Part shown: piece by piece, positions 34,601 to 43,536 of the stretch
Numbering within the stretch: position 1 is the stretch's first letter
Layout: every line of letters begins with the position of its first letter
From: Oscillospiraceae bacterium
Lineage (GTDB): Bacteria > Bacillota > Clostridia > Oscillospirales > UBA929
Direction of reading: 5' to 3'
Assembly (NCBI GenBank): GCA_009780275.1
Contig: WRAI01000009.1
Location: 1 to 63,271 of the forward strand
Length of the DNA stretch: 63,271 bases
Made by a program: the position numbers and the translations under genes
Notes under the pieces: generated by a model
What the model was told of the DNA's origin: nothing
Database searches by the model: none
What the model saw: only the letters and a program-made list of their open reading frames with translations

Positions 34601-35230
34601 GTTGAGCGCGCGGTCGCGGAAGGCTTGTACCGCGTCATGGTCAACCATTTTGTTAAGGGTGTCAAAGTCCCAAATTTCAATCTTTTGCGCCTCGTGTGAA
34701 GTGCGGAAGCCGTCAAAGAAGTGCAAGAACGGCACACGGCCTTTGATCGATGCCAAGTGTGCGACCGCGCCGAGGTCCATAACTTCTTGCGGGTTGGTGG
34801 CCGCCATCATGGCATAGCCGGTGCTGCGGCAACTCATGACGTCACTGTGGTCACCGAAAATTGACAACGCGTGGCTGGCCAGCGCACGCGCCGAAACATG
34901 GATAACGCCGGGCAGCAGTTCGCCCGCCATCTTATACATACCGGGGATCATGAGTAACAGACCTTGCGACGCGGTGTATGTCGTGGTCAAAGCACCTGAT
35001 TGCAAGCTGCCGTGCACAGCCGAGGCTGCGCCCGCTTCGCTTTGCATTTCAACGATTTTGACCGACTGACCGAAAATGTTTTTCAAGTCGTCGCGGTTGC
35101 TCCAAATGTCGGTTAGCTCCGCCATAACCGATGATGGTGTGATAGGGTAGATGGCCGCCACCTCAGTAAACGCATACGAAACGTGCGCTGCCGCGGTGTT
35201 GCCATCCATGGTTTTGAGTTGTCTTGCCAT
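31652..35230 (-). CDS. nifJ: Pyruvate:ferredoxin (flavodoxin) oxidoreductase
   Basis: A 1192-residue single-chain enzyme that splits pyruvate into acetyl-CoA and CO2 and reduces ferredoxin. The start MARQLKTMDGNTAAAHVSYA at 35230 has AGGAGG upstream. Domain I is at the N-terminus (IYPITPSSVMAELTDIW). Two 4Fe-4S ferredoxin motifs lie near residues 695 and 750 (CIQCNQCSYVCPHAVC and CYGCDVCANVCPSKQ). The third cluster and TPP site follow: CAGCGETPYAKL, GNATGCSSIWG and GDGWAYDIGFGGLDHV, then EVYSNTGGQASKA. Length and order are normal for clostridial PFOR. It gives the ferredoxin used by the HydABC hydrogenase encoded downstream in the window. Confidence 0.97.
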   Translation of the reverse strand: MARQLKTMDGNTAAAHVSYAFTEVAAIYPITPSSVMAELTDIWSNRDDLKNIFGQSVKIVEMQSEAGAASAVHGSLQSGALTTTYTASQGLLLMIPGMYKMAGELLPGVIHVSARALASHALSIFGDHSDVMSCRSTGYAMMAATNPQEVMDLGAVAHLASIKGRVPFLHFFDGFRTSHEAQKIEIWDFDTLNKMVDHDAVQAFRDRALNPDHPVLRGTAQNPDIFFQAREACNSYYDNLPAIVEEYMGKVNAEAGTDYKLFNYYGAADAERIIVAMGSVCDTIEETIDYMNKNGEKVGLVKVRLYRPFVGAKFVAALPKTCKTIAVLDRTKEPGALGEPLYQDVMTSLAEEGVTNIKVAGGRYGLGSKDVPPSNIIAVYKNLNSADMKKRFTIGINDDVTNLSLPIDENPDTTPEGNISCKFWGLGADGTVGANKNTISIIGDKTDDYAQAYFSYDSKKSGGVTISHLRFGKQPIKSTYYINKADFVACHNPSYVDKYDMTSDIKPGGTFLLNCAWDVNDLDKILPSNVKRHIANNDISVYTIDGIALGEEVGLGKRINTILQAAFFKLNPGVMDIDKAVEYMKAAATKSYSTKGEKVVAMNHAAIDIGVKNVKKIDVPEAWKTASGSDLAISKAVDCDRPELKAFVEDVMMPIAAQKGDLLPVSTFANVEDGTFPQGSAAFEKRGVAVNVPKWIPENCIQCNQCSYVCPHAVCRPFVLDAKELAAAPEGYQAIKMMGKGCDSYQYAINLSVNDCYGCDVCANVCPSKQKALVMEPLHTQLDEQTRYDYAFANVTEKEEVAAAFNKNTVKGSQFLQPLLEFSGACAGCGETPYAKLITQLYGDRMYIGNATGCSSIWGGNAPSTPYTVNKEGKGPTWCNSLFEDTAEFSYGMLLGVNQRRDKVESSIKALQTLGMTPDCFTEWLDNKNCGDGSKAASKKLEAWLDGAMKDCGTCGCDCDKHLQFLNANRDMFVKKSVWAFGGDGWAYDIGFGGLDHVIASGDDINMLVFDTEVYSNTGGQASKASQIGQVAQFAAAGKGIDKKDLASMLIAAYPYAYVAQIAMGASQKQTIDAIVEAESYPGPSIVIAYSPCVAHGMKGGLGISHAQTKRAVEAGYWHNFRYDPRLKAEGKQAFRMDSKAPTASYKDFISDETRYTSLKVLFPERAEELFDRAAEAAADKYKVLEKYQDIY

Positions 35231-35269
35231 AATGTGCCTCCTAATTTTTTTCATTTTTCAAACCATGAC

Positions 35270-35298
35270 AGTATACCATACAATGCCCTCATTGTAAA
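35270..35298 (-). promoter_or_regulatory. Promoter of nifJ
   Basis: Minus strand TTTACA (35293-35298), 17-base spacer, TATACT (35270-35275), 40 bp upstream of the start codon. Confidence 0.75.
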
Positions 35299-35404
35299 CC
35301 CATTTTTGTCCACGTTTTAGATATTTTTTCGGATTTTTTAGGGACGACCTGCCAAAAACCGCCAAAAAATGCGGGCAAAGTAAGCTATTATTTTAAGTAT
35401 TGTA

Positions 35405-35426
35405 GGGGCGCACACCCGAGCGCCCC
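35405..35426. repeat. Short GC-rich inverted repeat upstream of the P-type ATPase
   Basis: GGGGCGC (35405-35411) and GCGCCCC (35420-35426) pair over 7 bp with an 8-base loop, 60 bp before the ATPase start. It could be a small leader hairpin. Confidence 0.4.
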
Positions 35427-35487
35427 AATTTTCTGTCACGAGATGCCTGGTAAGTGCCCTATACAACATTGCGGAGGAATTGTATTC

Positions 35488-38016
35488 ATGACCTACCACG
35501 TCGCCACCGAGTACGACACCCTAAAAACCCTCAAAACGGACAGGCAAGGCTTGACCGATGATGAAGCCGTCCTGCGTCGTCGACAGTATGGAGATAATGC
35601 CATTGAAGGCGAGAAGAAAAAGAGTTTGTTTACCATCTTTCTGTCGCAGTTCAGCGATTTTATGATCTGGATATTGATTGCGGCGGCAGTGATTTCCGCA
35701 CTTGTTGCTCATGGAATGGCCGACAGTTTGATTATCGGTATAGTTGTGTTGCTCAACGCCGTGTTGGGTACAATTCAAGAGTCGCGCGCCGAAGCGGCGT
35801 TGGAGGCTTTGCAGAGCATGTCAGCTCCAACTTGTAACGTCAAGCGCAGTGGAAAGATTCACCGAATTCCCGCCGCCGAATTGACGGTTGGCGACATCGT
35901 GTTGCTCGAAACAGGCGATGCTGTGCCCGCTGATTTGCGTCTATTACAGACGAGTTCGCTGAAAATCGAGGAGTCGGCATTGACAGGCGAAAGTTTGCCG
36001 AGCGAAAAAATTGTCGGCGTATTGGAAGATAAACATTGTCCGCTGGGCGACCGTATCAACATGGCGTTTATGGGTACGGGCGTGGCATATGGGCGCGGTG
36101 AGGGCATTGTCGTAGCTGTCGGCATGGACACAGAGATGGGCAAAATTGCCAAGCAACTTGCTGACACTAGAAAAGAAATCACACCGTTACAAAAACAGCT
36201 CAATAACATTTCAAATATGCTGTCGATTGGTGTGTTGTGCATTGCCGGCGTAATTTTTGGACTGATTTTGCTGCGCGATCGCGGTGAGATGCTTAATGCC
36301 TTTATGACGGCAGTCAGCCTTGCCGTGGCGGCGATTCCTGAGGGGTTAGTCGCTGTGGTTACGATTGTGCTTGCCATGGGTATGAGCCGTATAGCGAAAC
36401 AAGGTGCGATTATTCGTCGCCTGCCCGCAGTTGAAACGCTGGGAGCAACACAGATTATATGTAGCGACAAAACCGGCACGTTAACACAAAACAAAATGAC
36501 CGTTGTACAACTTCATGGTGACGAAACCTTACTTGGCGAAGCCATGAAACACTGTAACGACGCGCGAATTGACCACGACGGAAAAACAATTGGCGATCCG
36601 ACCGAAACGGCACTTTGGGATTATCTGTTAAAGAATGGCATAAGGCGCGATGATCTTGGTGCACCAAGGATAGGTGACATTCCGTTCGATTCAGGGCGGA
36701 AATTATCAACAGTCGCAGTAGAGAAGGAAAGTGGCGTTAGAGTGTACACCAAAGGTGCGCCCGATGTGCTGTTGCAACGCTGTAATCTGTCAGAACAAGA
36801 TTGTGTAAAAGTTGAAAGTGTTAATGAAACTATGGCAACACAAGCCTTGCGAGTGTTGGCGTTTGCTTATAAAGATGCGCCGAAATTTAATGCCAATGAT
36901 GCCGAATATGATTTGCACTTTATTGGGCTGGTTGGCATGATTGACCCTGCAAGGCCCGAAGCCAAAAGTGCAATTAAAACCTGCCACGAAGCAGGCATTT
37001 TGCCTGTTATGATTACCGGTGATCATAAGGTGACGGCAGTTGCTATTGCGCAAGATTTACATATGTTAGGAGAGAGTCGAGCGGCAATTACTGGTGCAGA
37101 ATTGGATGCGTTAAGTGATGATTGGCGGGTGGAGAATGTGGGAGTATATGCTCGTGTTGCACCGGAGCATAAGGCACGGATTGTTACGGCGTGGCAGTCA
37201 CAGGGAAAAGTCGTTGCCATGACAGGCGACGGTGTGAATGACGCACCTGCACTGAAAGCCGCCGACATCGGCATAGGCATGGGGATCACCGGAACCGACG
37301 TAAGCAAGGGCGCATCCGATATGGTGCTCACTGACGATAATTTTGCTACAATCGTATCAGCTGTGCGTGAGGGGCGGCGCATTTTTGATAATATTCACAA
37401 GGCTGTGCGTTTCCTGCTGTCGTCTAATGCTGGTGAAGTATTGGTCATACTGGCTGCAACTCTGCTCGGCTGGATGACAGCGGACCAGCAGTTTTTGTTG
37501 CCGATACACTTATTATGGGTCAACCTCGTCACTGATACATTTCCCGCGCTGGCACTGGGCGTTGAACCGGAGGAGCCTGATATCATGCAGCGCAAGCCGC
37601 GCAACAGCAATTTGCCATTTTTTGATAGACAGACGTGGGGACGCGTACTTTCAGTTGGCGCTGTCGAAGCGGCGTTGACTATCGCGGCGTTTTTGCTCGG
37701 CGGACGTGGTGTCATTGGCACAACAATGGCGTTTATGACGTTATCACTGACGCAACTCTTTGCCGCCGTGGGATTTCAGAGCGAGCGCGTGAGCGTGTTT
37801 GCCATTGAGCCGAGAAAACATAGAGCGCTGTTCGGTGCTGTGGCGGGTAGTGCGTTATTGCAGGTGAGTGTTGTGTTGTTTGCGCCAACGCGGACAATTT
37901 TTAGATTAAGTACATTGGCGTGGCAGCAGTGGTTTGGCGTGCTTGGGTTATGCGTAGTGATGTTGTTGTTTATTGAGGGACAGAAGGCGCTGGCTCGACG
38001 CACAACTAGGGGTTGA
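35488..38016 (+). CDS. Ca2+-transporting-type P-type ATPase
   Basis: An 842-residue P2-type cation pump. The start MTYHVATEYDTLKTLKTDRQ at 35488 has GGAGG ten bases upstream. The actuator motif is LTGESLPSEK, TM4 carries VAAIPEGLVAVVTIVLAMG (the PEGL calcium-site motif), the phosphorylated Asp is in CSDKTGTLTQNKM, the hinge is MTGDGVNDAPALKAADIGIG, and TM6 carries NLVTDTFPALALGVEP. These are SERCA/PMCA-like features, so calcium export is the best call; manganese is possible. About ten membrane helices. It is transcribed away from nifJ. Confidence 0.92.
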   Translation: MTYHVATEYDTLKTLKTDRQGLTDDEAVLRRRQYGDNAIEGEKKKSLFTIFLSQFSDFMIWILIAAAVISALVAHGMADSLIIGIVVLLNAVLGTIQESRAEAALEALQSMSAPTCNVKRSGKIHRIPAAELTVGDIVLLETGDAVPADLRLLQTSSLKIEESALTGESLPSEKIVGVLEDKHCPLGDRINMAFMGTGVAYGRGEGIVVAVGMDTEMGKIAKQLADTRKEITPLQKQLNNISNMLSIGVLCIAGVIFGLILLRDRGEMLNAFMTAVSLAVAAIPEGLVAVVTIVLAMGMSRIAKQGAIIRRLPAVETLGATQIICSDKTGTLTQNKMTVVQLHGDETLLGEAMKHCNDARIDHDGKTIGDPTETALWDYLLKNGIRRDDLGAPRIGDIPFDSGRKLSTVAVEKESGVRVYTKGAPDVLLQRCNLSEQDCVKVESVNETMATQALRVLAFAYKDAPKFNANDAEYDLHFIGLVGMIDPARPEAKSAIKTCHEAGILPVMITGDHKVTAVAIAQDLHMLGESRAAITGAELDALSDDWRVENVGVYARVAPEHKARIVTAWQSQGKVVAMTGDGVNDAPALKAADIGIGMGITGTDVSKGASDMVLTDDNFATIVSAVREGRRIFDNIHKAVRFLLSSNAGEVLVILAATLLGWMTADQQFLLPIHLLWVNLVTDTFPALALGVEPEEPDIMQRKPRNSNLPFFDRQTWGRVLSVGAVEAALTIAAFLLGGRGVIGTTMAFMTLSLTQLFAAVGFQSERVSVFAIEPRKHRALFGAVAGSALLQVSVVLFAPTRTIFRLSTLAWQQWFGVLGLCVVMLLFIEGQKALARRTTRG

Positions 38017-38084
38017 CAGATACACCGCAAATTGATATACTACTCACAATACTGCCGATTGGCAAATTTGAAAGGAGAAACCCC

Positions 38085-38909
38085 ATGAAGAAATTACTTA
38101 TCCTGGCTTTGGTACTGGTTGCGCTGGCGGCATTTATGACAGCCTGCGCTGACAACGATGACCCTGCTAATGAAAATGGAAACGGTACAGAAGTGAACGG
38201 TCCTACCGATGTGGTGCAACCTACTGAACCTAATGATCCTACTGAGGAAGAGCATGAACCCACCCCCATCCCGCCGGTAGAGCCGGCTGTGCTGGAAGAA
38301 CCGCTTGCGGATGATGCGTTGGATATGTTTGTAGTGGAACGCGAGCCGTTGGCTTTTGCCGATGTACCGGACGACGCCGAATATAAGCAATATTTGGATT
38401 TTGTTACTGCACGTGGGTTGATTAGCGGCGTTGTGCCGGCTGAAGGTGACCAACTTGGAGAATTTCGCCCCGATAGTCTTTTGCAATTCCGTGCCGGTCT
38501 GTCAATCACCAATTCGTTGCACCGTATTTTTGGCGGGTATGATCCATATCCAGAAGGCGATCAGGGCAGCTGGGAAGAGAATGTTTTAGCATATTCAGAG
38601 TATCATGGCATTTTCACAGAAGAAGAGATGGATGAGATGGCAATCACGCCCGGTGATGAATTGTTCGGCAATGAGATGGCAATTGTTTTTGCCCGCGCAT
38701 TCCCGCCTGAGATGTTCCCTGTCATCAACGACATCAACGAAGTACCCGGTATGACGCCCGGTACATTTGGTTTTGATGAAACGCTGTTATTGATGCGTGC
38801 CGGTGTTTTGGCGGCTGATTTTGATGGCTCGCAAGATGTCTACCGTTGGGAAATGGCTGTTGCTTTGGCGCGTATGATTTCGCCTGAGTTGAGAATACAA
38901 CAAGGTTAA
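38085..38909 (+). CDS. SLH-like repeat lipoprotein, copy 1
   Basis: A 274-residue lipoprotein. The start at 38085 has GAAAGGAG upstream; the signal peptide ends with lipobox MTAC. A proline/threonine/glutamate-rich linker follows, then two SLH-like modules: FADVPDDAEYKQYLDFVTAR with GLISGVVPAEGD and FRPDSLLQFRAGLSITNSLH, then FDETLLLMRAGVLAADFDGS. Such modules normally bind secondary wall polymers, but here the protein is also lipid-anchored. It is followed two bases later by a paralogue. The start overlaps the end region of the ATPase gene by less than 70 bp of spacing, so cotranscription is possible. Confidence 0.82.
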   Translation: MKKLLILALVLVALAAFMTACADNDDPANENGNGTEVNGPTDVVQPTEPNDPTEEEHEPTPIPPVEPAVLEEPLADDALDMFVVEREPLAFADVPDDAEYKQYLDFVTARGLISGVVPAEGDQLGEFRPDSLLQFRAGLSITNSLHRIFGGYDPYPEGDQGSWEENVLAYSEYHGIFTEEEMDEMAITPGDELFGNEMAIVFARAFPPEMFPVINDINEVPGMTPGTFGFDETLLLMRAGVLAADFDGSQDVYRWEMAVALARMISPELRIQQG

Positions 38910-38911
38910 AT

Positions 38912-39712
38912 ATGCTGAAAACAGTAGCGATATTGACGGTGATTGCGGCATTGTTGGTGATGATGTTTGCCTGCGAAGTCACACCGCCTGAACAAGAGCC
39001 GCCCCCAATTGACGCCGAGCCGTCGTTTGGCAATTTCGTTGAACAGCGAGACCCAATAGAATTCAATGATGTCAGTGAGACTGACGACTACTTTGAGGCA
39101 CTGAATCTTGTTACAGCACTTGGATTGATTAGCGGTGTGGAAGACGAATCCGGTGGTTATTTGTTCAACGCTGATGGCACAATGCCGTATGTACAGGGCG
39201 TGGCCATTGCTGTGGATATTCACCGTATTTACAACGGCTATCGTTTGCCGACTGTTGACGATGATGCATGGTATGCACCGTTCTTTGCTTATGCACGGGA
39301 GCATGGTATTTTAGCTGATGGTTGGGTGGGCTACGAGAACACCGATGTCTTGATGGGCTTGGAGTGGGCAATGCTGTTCAACCGAGCGTTGCCGGCCGAT
39401 GCTTTACCTATCATCAATGACATTGACGCTGTGCCGAGCATGGAACCCGGCTCACGCGGGTACGACGCCGTGTTGAACCTCATGCGTGCCGGCGTACTGA
39501 CGCCTGATTTTGAACCGCAGGCCAACGTTACGCGCAGTCATGGTGCGGCACTCTATTTGGCACGTATGGTTGCGCCGGAATTGCGTGTCGTGTTTGCAGC
39601 TGATAGCGGCGGAGAACCTGCCGAAAACAGCGAAGAAACGGTTGACGTCGGCGAATATAATGGCGTTGAAAACGGCGAAGAGACTAACGAAGAAGAAGCC
39701 GGCGAGGAATAA
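38912..39712 (+). CDS. SLH-like repeat lipoprotein, copy 2
   Basis: A 266-residue paralogue of the preceding protein. Signal peptide MLKTVAILTVIAALLVMMFAC with Cys 21 as the likely lipid site. It repeats the same layout: FNDVSETDDYFEALNLVTAL, GLISGVEDESGG, a YVQGVAIAVDIHRIYNGY helix, and VLNLMRAGVLTPDFEPQANV. A C-terminal acidic tail (NGEETNEEEAGEE) is unique to this copy. Two bases separate the two genes; they arose by tandem duplication. A strong terminator follows. Confidence 0.82.
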   Translation: MLKTVAILTVIAALLVMMFACEVTPPEQEPPPIDAEPSFGNFVEQRDPIEFNDVSETDDYFEALNLVTALGLISGVEDESGGYLFNADGTMPYVQGVAIAVDIHRIYNGYRLPTVDDDAWYAPFFAYAREHGILADGWVGYENTDVLMGLEWAMLFNRALPADALPIINDIDAVPSMEPGSRGYDAVLNLMRAGVLTPDFEPQANVTRSHGAALYLARMVAPELRVVFAADSGGEPAENSEETVDVGEYNGVENGEETNEEEAGEE

Positions 39713-39722
39713 ACTTTGCGCT

Positions 39723-39757
39723 AAAAAAGGCGGATGGAAGAGCCATCTGCCTTTTTT
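39723..39757 (+). terminator. Terminator after the SLH-like lipoprotein pair
   Basis: AAAAAAGGCGGATGG (39723-39737), 5-base loop, CCATCTGCCTTTTTT (39743-39757); one G-T pair in the stem. Confidence 0.9.
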
Positions 39758-39798
39758 GTTGGAGTATGTTGACGCCTCAGAAGAGTGCCGTACAGAAG

Positions 39799-39834
39799 AA
39801 AGACACCGCATTGCTAAGCCAATGCGGTGTCTTT
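39799..39834 (-). terminator. Terminator of the hydrogenase operon
   Basis: AAAGACACCGCATTG (39799-39813), 6-base loop, perfect complement (39820-39834), ten bases past the hydA stop. Confidence 0.82.
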
Positions 39835-39843
39835 AGTGTCGTG

Positions 39844-41592
39844 TTAATCTGTCTTATACTTTGCTCTTGGCGTATACGTGGTATGCAGCCATTCATGTGC
39901 CGTGTGCCCGCCCGGTTCGCCGATTTCTTGATAGATTTCTTTGATAACCGGATTTTCGTGCGCTTTGCGCAACGTCATTGCCTTATCTTGGTCGTAGAGC
40001 GGCTTAGAGCGCAGGGCACGTAAGTTGTTATATTTGTGCAAGGGCGCGGCTTGTACAGGTTGGCCACCGCCGTTAATACAGCCGCCTGAACATGCCATCA
40101 TTTCGATGAAGTCGTAGTGTACTTCGCCGGCTTTAATCTTATCCAGCAAGCGGCGGACATTGACCAGACCGGATGCTACGGCGACTTTAACCTCTCTATC
40201 GCCCAATGTATAGCTGGCTTCTTTGATGCCTTCTAAACCGCGCACATCAGTGAAATCAATGGAGGGTGCGGGCTTTCCCGTGGCGAGCTCAGAAACGGTA
40301 CGCAATGCTGCCTCCATTACGCCGCCCGTTGTGCCAAAGATGCCGCCGGCGCCGGAATAAACGCCAAACGCCGGGTCGAGTCCCTCATCGGGCAACTCAG
40401 AAAACATAATGCCGGCGCGGCTAATCATGCGTGCAAGCTCACGCGTAGTGAGCGCGGCATCGATGTCGTGCAAGCCCTCAACGGCCGATTGGCCATCGCG
40501 TGTCACTTCAAACTTTTTGGCTGTGCAGGGGATGACAGATACCACATAGATATCTTTCGGGTCAATGTCCATTTTCTTGGCATAATATGTTTTCATGATC
40601 GCACCGTACATTTGCTGCGGGCTTTTGCAAGAACTCACATGGGGGATAAATTCGGGGTAGAACTGTTCACAGTAACGAATCCAGCCGGGGCAGCAGCTTG
40701 TTGTCATCGGCAGCTTGCCTCCGTTGTTTAGGCGGCTCAGTAACTCCGGCCCCTCTTCCATGACTGTTAAGTCAGCCGCTGTATTGAGGTCGAATACACC
40801 GTCAAAACCAAGGCGGCGCATAGCAGCAACCATTTTACCCTCAACGTTTGTGCCGATGGGCATTCCGAAGCATTCGCCCAACGTTACGCGAATGGACGGT
40901 GCGGCGGCAATTACAACGTGCTTGCTCGGATCATCAAGTGCTTGCCAAACCTGTTCAGTATGGTCTTTTTCTGTAAGCGCCGCAGTCGGGCAAGCCGCGA
41001 TACATTGGCCGCATGACACACAAGGCACTTCGTCCAAGTTGCGGTCGTAAGCGCAAGAAATCTGAGTATCGAAGCCGCGGTTATTGGGGCCGATAACGGC
41101 AACAGCCTGATTGTTTTTGCATATTGATACGCAGCGGCGGCAGATGATACATTTGGAGTTATCCCGCACCAAGTGCTGCTCGGAGTCTTCAATGCGCGGC
41201 ACATCGTTATCGCATTCAAAGCGTATATCTTGGATGCCGAAGTCTTTTGCCATCTTTTGCAGTTCGCAATTTTGGTTGCGCAGACAAGTCAAGCAGTCCA
41301 TGCGGTGATTGGACAGAATTAATTCGAGTGTTGTTTTGCGTGACTCAATGACTTTTTGGCTGTTAGTGGAAATCTCCATGCCGTCGGCGACGGGATACAC
41401 GCAGCTGGCAACTAATGTTCGCGCGCCTTTGACTTCAACCACGCAAACACGGCATGAACCGATGGCGTTGACGTCTTTCATGTAACACAATGTTGGAATG
41501 TCAATGCCGGCCACGCGGCAAGCGTCCATCACGGTCGAAGTCTTAGGCACTTCGAAGTTGACGCCATTAATTTTTACATTTATATTTTCCAT
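39844..41592 (-). CDS. hydA: [FeFe] hydrogenase catalytic subunit HydA (bifurcating type)
   Basis: A 582-residue hydrogenase. The ATG at 41592 is preferred over an upstream GTG because GAGG is then properly spaced. The N-terminus is a 2Fe-2S ferredoxin domain (CRVCVVEVKGARTLVASC), then the His/Cys 4Fe-4S site HRMDCLTCLRNQNC, two 4Fe-4S motifs (CIICRRCVSIC, CVSCGQCIAAC), then the H-cluster domain: L1 TSCCPGW, L2 IPCTAKKFE, L3 MACSGGCINGGGQP. L2 normally begins MPC; here Met is Ile (40525-40533). With HydB and HydC it forms the trimeric enzyme that makes H2 from NADH and reduced ferredoxin. Last gene of hydC-hydB-hydA. Confidence 0.95.
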   Translation of the reverse strand: MENINVKINGVNFEVPKTSTVMDACRVAGIDIPTLCYMKDVNAIGSCRVCVVEVKGARTLVASCVYPVADGMEISTNSQKVIESRKTTLELILSNHRMDCLTCLRNQNCELQKMAKDFGIQDIRFECDNDVPRIEDSEQHLVRDNSKCIICRRCVSICKNNQAVAVIGPNNRGFDTQISCAYDRNLDEVPCVSCGQCIAACPTAALTEKDHTEQVWQALDDPSKHVVIAAAPSIRVTLGECFGMPIGTNVEGKMVAAMRRLGFDGVFDLNTAADLTVMEEGPELLSRLNNGGKLPMTTSCCPGWIRYCEQFYPEFIPHVSSCKSPQQMYGAIMKTYYAKKMDIDPKDIYVVSVIPCTAKKFEVTRDGQSAVEGLHDIDAALTTRELARMISRAGIMFSELPDEGLDPAFGVYSGAGGIFGTTGGVMEAALRTVSELATGKPAPSIDFTDVRGLEGIKEASYTLGDREVKVAVASGLVNVRRLLDKIKAGEVHYDFIEMMACSGGCINGGGQPVQAAPLHKYNNLRALRSKPLYDQDKAMTLRKAHENPVIKEIYQEIGEPGGHTAHEWLHTTYTPRAKYKTD

Positions 41593-41603
41593 TTCACTCA
41601 CCT

Positions 41604-43517
41604 CTACTCTCTAATAATTGCGCCGAACTTCTTGCATGCAGGCAGGCAGAGACCGCACTTTGTGCACTTTTCTTGATCGATGACGTGTACTTCTTTGACG
41701 TTGCCGCTGATGGCGTCGGTCGGACACACACGCTTACACAAGGTACAGCCAACACATTTCTCAGGGATAATCACATATTCCAGCAACTCTTTGCATACGC
41801 CGGCGGGACACTTTTTGTCTTTGATATGGGCGATATATTCGTCGCGGAAGTATTTGAGTGTTGACACAACGGGGTTAGGTGCTGTTTGACCTAACGCACA
41901 TAGGCTGGCTTGTGCCAAATGGGCAGCCAATTCTCCCAATGTGTCAAGGTCTTCCATCTTGCCGTGACCCTCGGTAATGCGGTCGAGGATTTGCAGCATA
42001 CGCTTGGTACCGACGCGGCAGGGAACACACTTGCCGCACGATTCTTCAACGGTAAAGTCAAGGAAGTATTTGGCAATGTCAACCATACAGCTGTCTTCGT
42101 CCATAACAATCAGGCCGCCAGAACCCATCATTGAACCAATTTGCATTAAGCTGTCAAAGTCAATGGGGGTGTCAAGATGCTCGGCGGGAATGCAGCCGCC
42201 CGAAGGGCCGCCCGTTTGCGCTGCCTTGAATTTTTTGCCGTTGGGGACACCGCCGCCGATCTCTTCAACGATTTCGCGAAACGTGATGCCCATTGGCACT
42301 TCAACCAGCCCGACGTTTGTAATCTTGCCGCCTACGGCAAACACTTTGGTGCCTTTGCTTTTCTCTGTGCCGATTTTTTGCATGGCTTCGGCACCATTGA
42401 GGATAGTCCACGGAATGTTGGCGTAGGTTTCAACGTTGTTAAGTACCGTCGGCTTGCCGAACAGGCCCTTAACGGCCGGAAATGGCGGACGCGGGCGTGG
42501 TTCGCCGCGCTTGCCTTCGACGCTCATCAGCAGTGCCGTCTCTTCGCCGCAAACAAAAGCACCTGCGCCCAGACGAACATTCAAATCGAAGTTAAAGTCC
42601 GTGCCTAAGATGCCCTTGCCCAATAATCCGTATTCACGTGCTTGTTTGAGCGCGATTTCAAAACGGTTAACGGCAATGGGGTATTCGGCGCGGATGTATA
42701 CACACCCTTCATCGGCACCGATAGCGTAAGCGGCAAGTGCCATAGCCTCAATGATGCTGTGGGGATCGCCTTCGAGAATGCTTCTGTCCATAAACGCGCC
42801 AGGATCGCCCTCGTCAGCGTTGCAGGCAACGTATTTCTTGCCTGCTGGCTGATCAGCCGCGAATTGCCATTTAATACCTGTCGGGAAGCCTGCGCCGCCG
42901 CGTCCGCGAATTTGTGAGGCTTTAACCGTATCAATAACATCCTGTGGTTTTTGCTCAGTCAAGGCTTTTGCCAATGCGAAGTAGCCATCATAGGCAATGT
43001 ATTCGTCAATGCATTCGGGATCAATCAAGCCGCAGTTGCGCAAAGCGATGCGCATTTGCTTTTTGTAAAACCCCGTTTCGCCGAGACAGCCAATTTTGCC
43101 GTCTTCAAGCCGGGTTTCTTCATAAACCAAGTCGGCAACGACTTTGCCGCCCGCGATGTGCTCTTCAACAATGCGCGGGATGGTGTCGATTTCCACGTTA
43201 GAGTAGAATGCTCCCTCAGGGTAGACAACCACAATCGGACCGAGTGCGCAGAGCCCGAAGCAGCCGGTCAGAATGACTTGTGTTTCATTTTCCAAGCCAT
43301 GTGCTTTGATATGCTCTTTAAAAGTTTCGGCAATGGCGTCACTTTTGGCGCTTAAGCAGCCAGTGCCGCCGCAAACGAGGATGTGTGAACGATCACTGCT
43401 TGTGTTGGCAATCGGCTCGTGCGTGGCGCTTTCTGAACCAATTTCTTGCCGTACGCTGAGCTTAGGGCGCAAAGTATCGCGTATTTGTTTGAGGTCTTGT
43501 AAAGTCTTTTTCATCAT
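41604..43517 (-). CDS. hydB: Bifurcating hydrogenase flavoprotein subunit HydB (NuoF-like)
   Basis: A 637-residue protein. The start at 43517 has GGAGGG ten bases upstream. The N-terminal thioredoxin-like 2Fe-2S domain has CGGTGC and CFGLCALGP. The NuoF-like core has RGRGGAGFPTGIKW and GEETALLMSVEGKRGEPRP for FMN and NADH, and CGKCVPCRVGTKRM for a 4Fe-4S cluster. Two more clusters lie at the C-terminus (CVGCTLCKRVCPTDAI and CTKCGLCLPACKKFGAI). It is the NADH-binding bifurcation subunit. The two C-terminal ferredoxin motifs are typical of hydrogenase HydB and absent from complex I NuoF. It precedes hydA by 11 bases. Confidence 0.95.
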   Translation of the reverse strand: MMKKTLQDLKQIRDTLRPKLSVRQEIGSESATHEPIANTSSDRSHILVCGGTGCLSAKSDAIAETFKEHIKAHGLENETQVILTGCFGLCALGPIVVVYPEGAFYSNVEIDTIPRIVEEHIAGGKVVADLVYEETRLEDGKIGCLGETGFYKKQMRIALRNCGLIDPECIDEYIAYDGYFALAKALTEQKPQDVIDTVKASQIRGRGGAGFPTGIKWQFAADQPAGKKYVACNADEGDPGAFMDRSILEGDPHSIIEAMALAAYAIGADEGCVYIRAEYPIAVNRFEIALKQAREYGLLGKGILGTDFNFDLNVRLGAGAFVCGEETALLMSVEGKRGEPRPRPPFPAVKGLFGKPTVLNNVETYANIPWTILNGAEAMQKIGTEKSKGTKVFAVGGKITNVGLVEVPMGITFREIVEEIGGGVPNGKKFKAAQTGGPSGGCIPAEHLDTPIDFDSLMQIGSMMGSGGLIVMDEDSCMVDIAKYFLDFTVEESCGKCVPCRVGTKRMLQILDRITEGHGKMEDLDTLGELAAHLAQASLCALGQTAPNPVVSTLKYFRDEYIAHIKDKKCPAGVCKELLEYVIIPEKCVGCTLCKRVCPTDAISGNVKEVHVIDQEKCTKCGLCLPACKKFGAIIRE

Positions 43518-43536
43518 GAAAGAGTACCCTCCGTAA

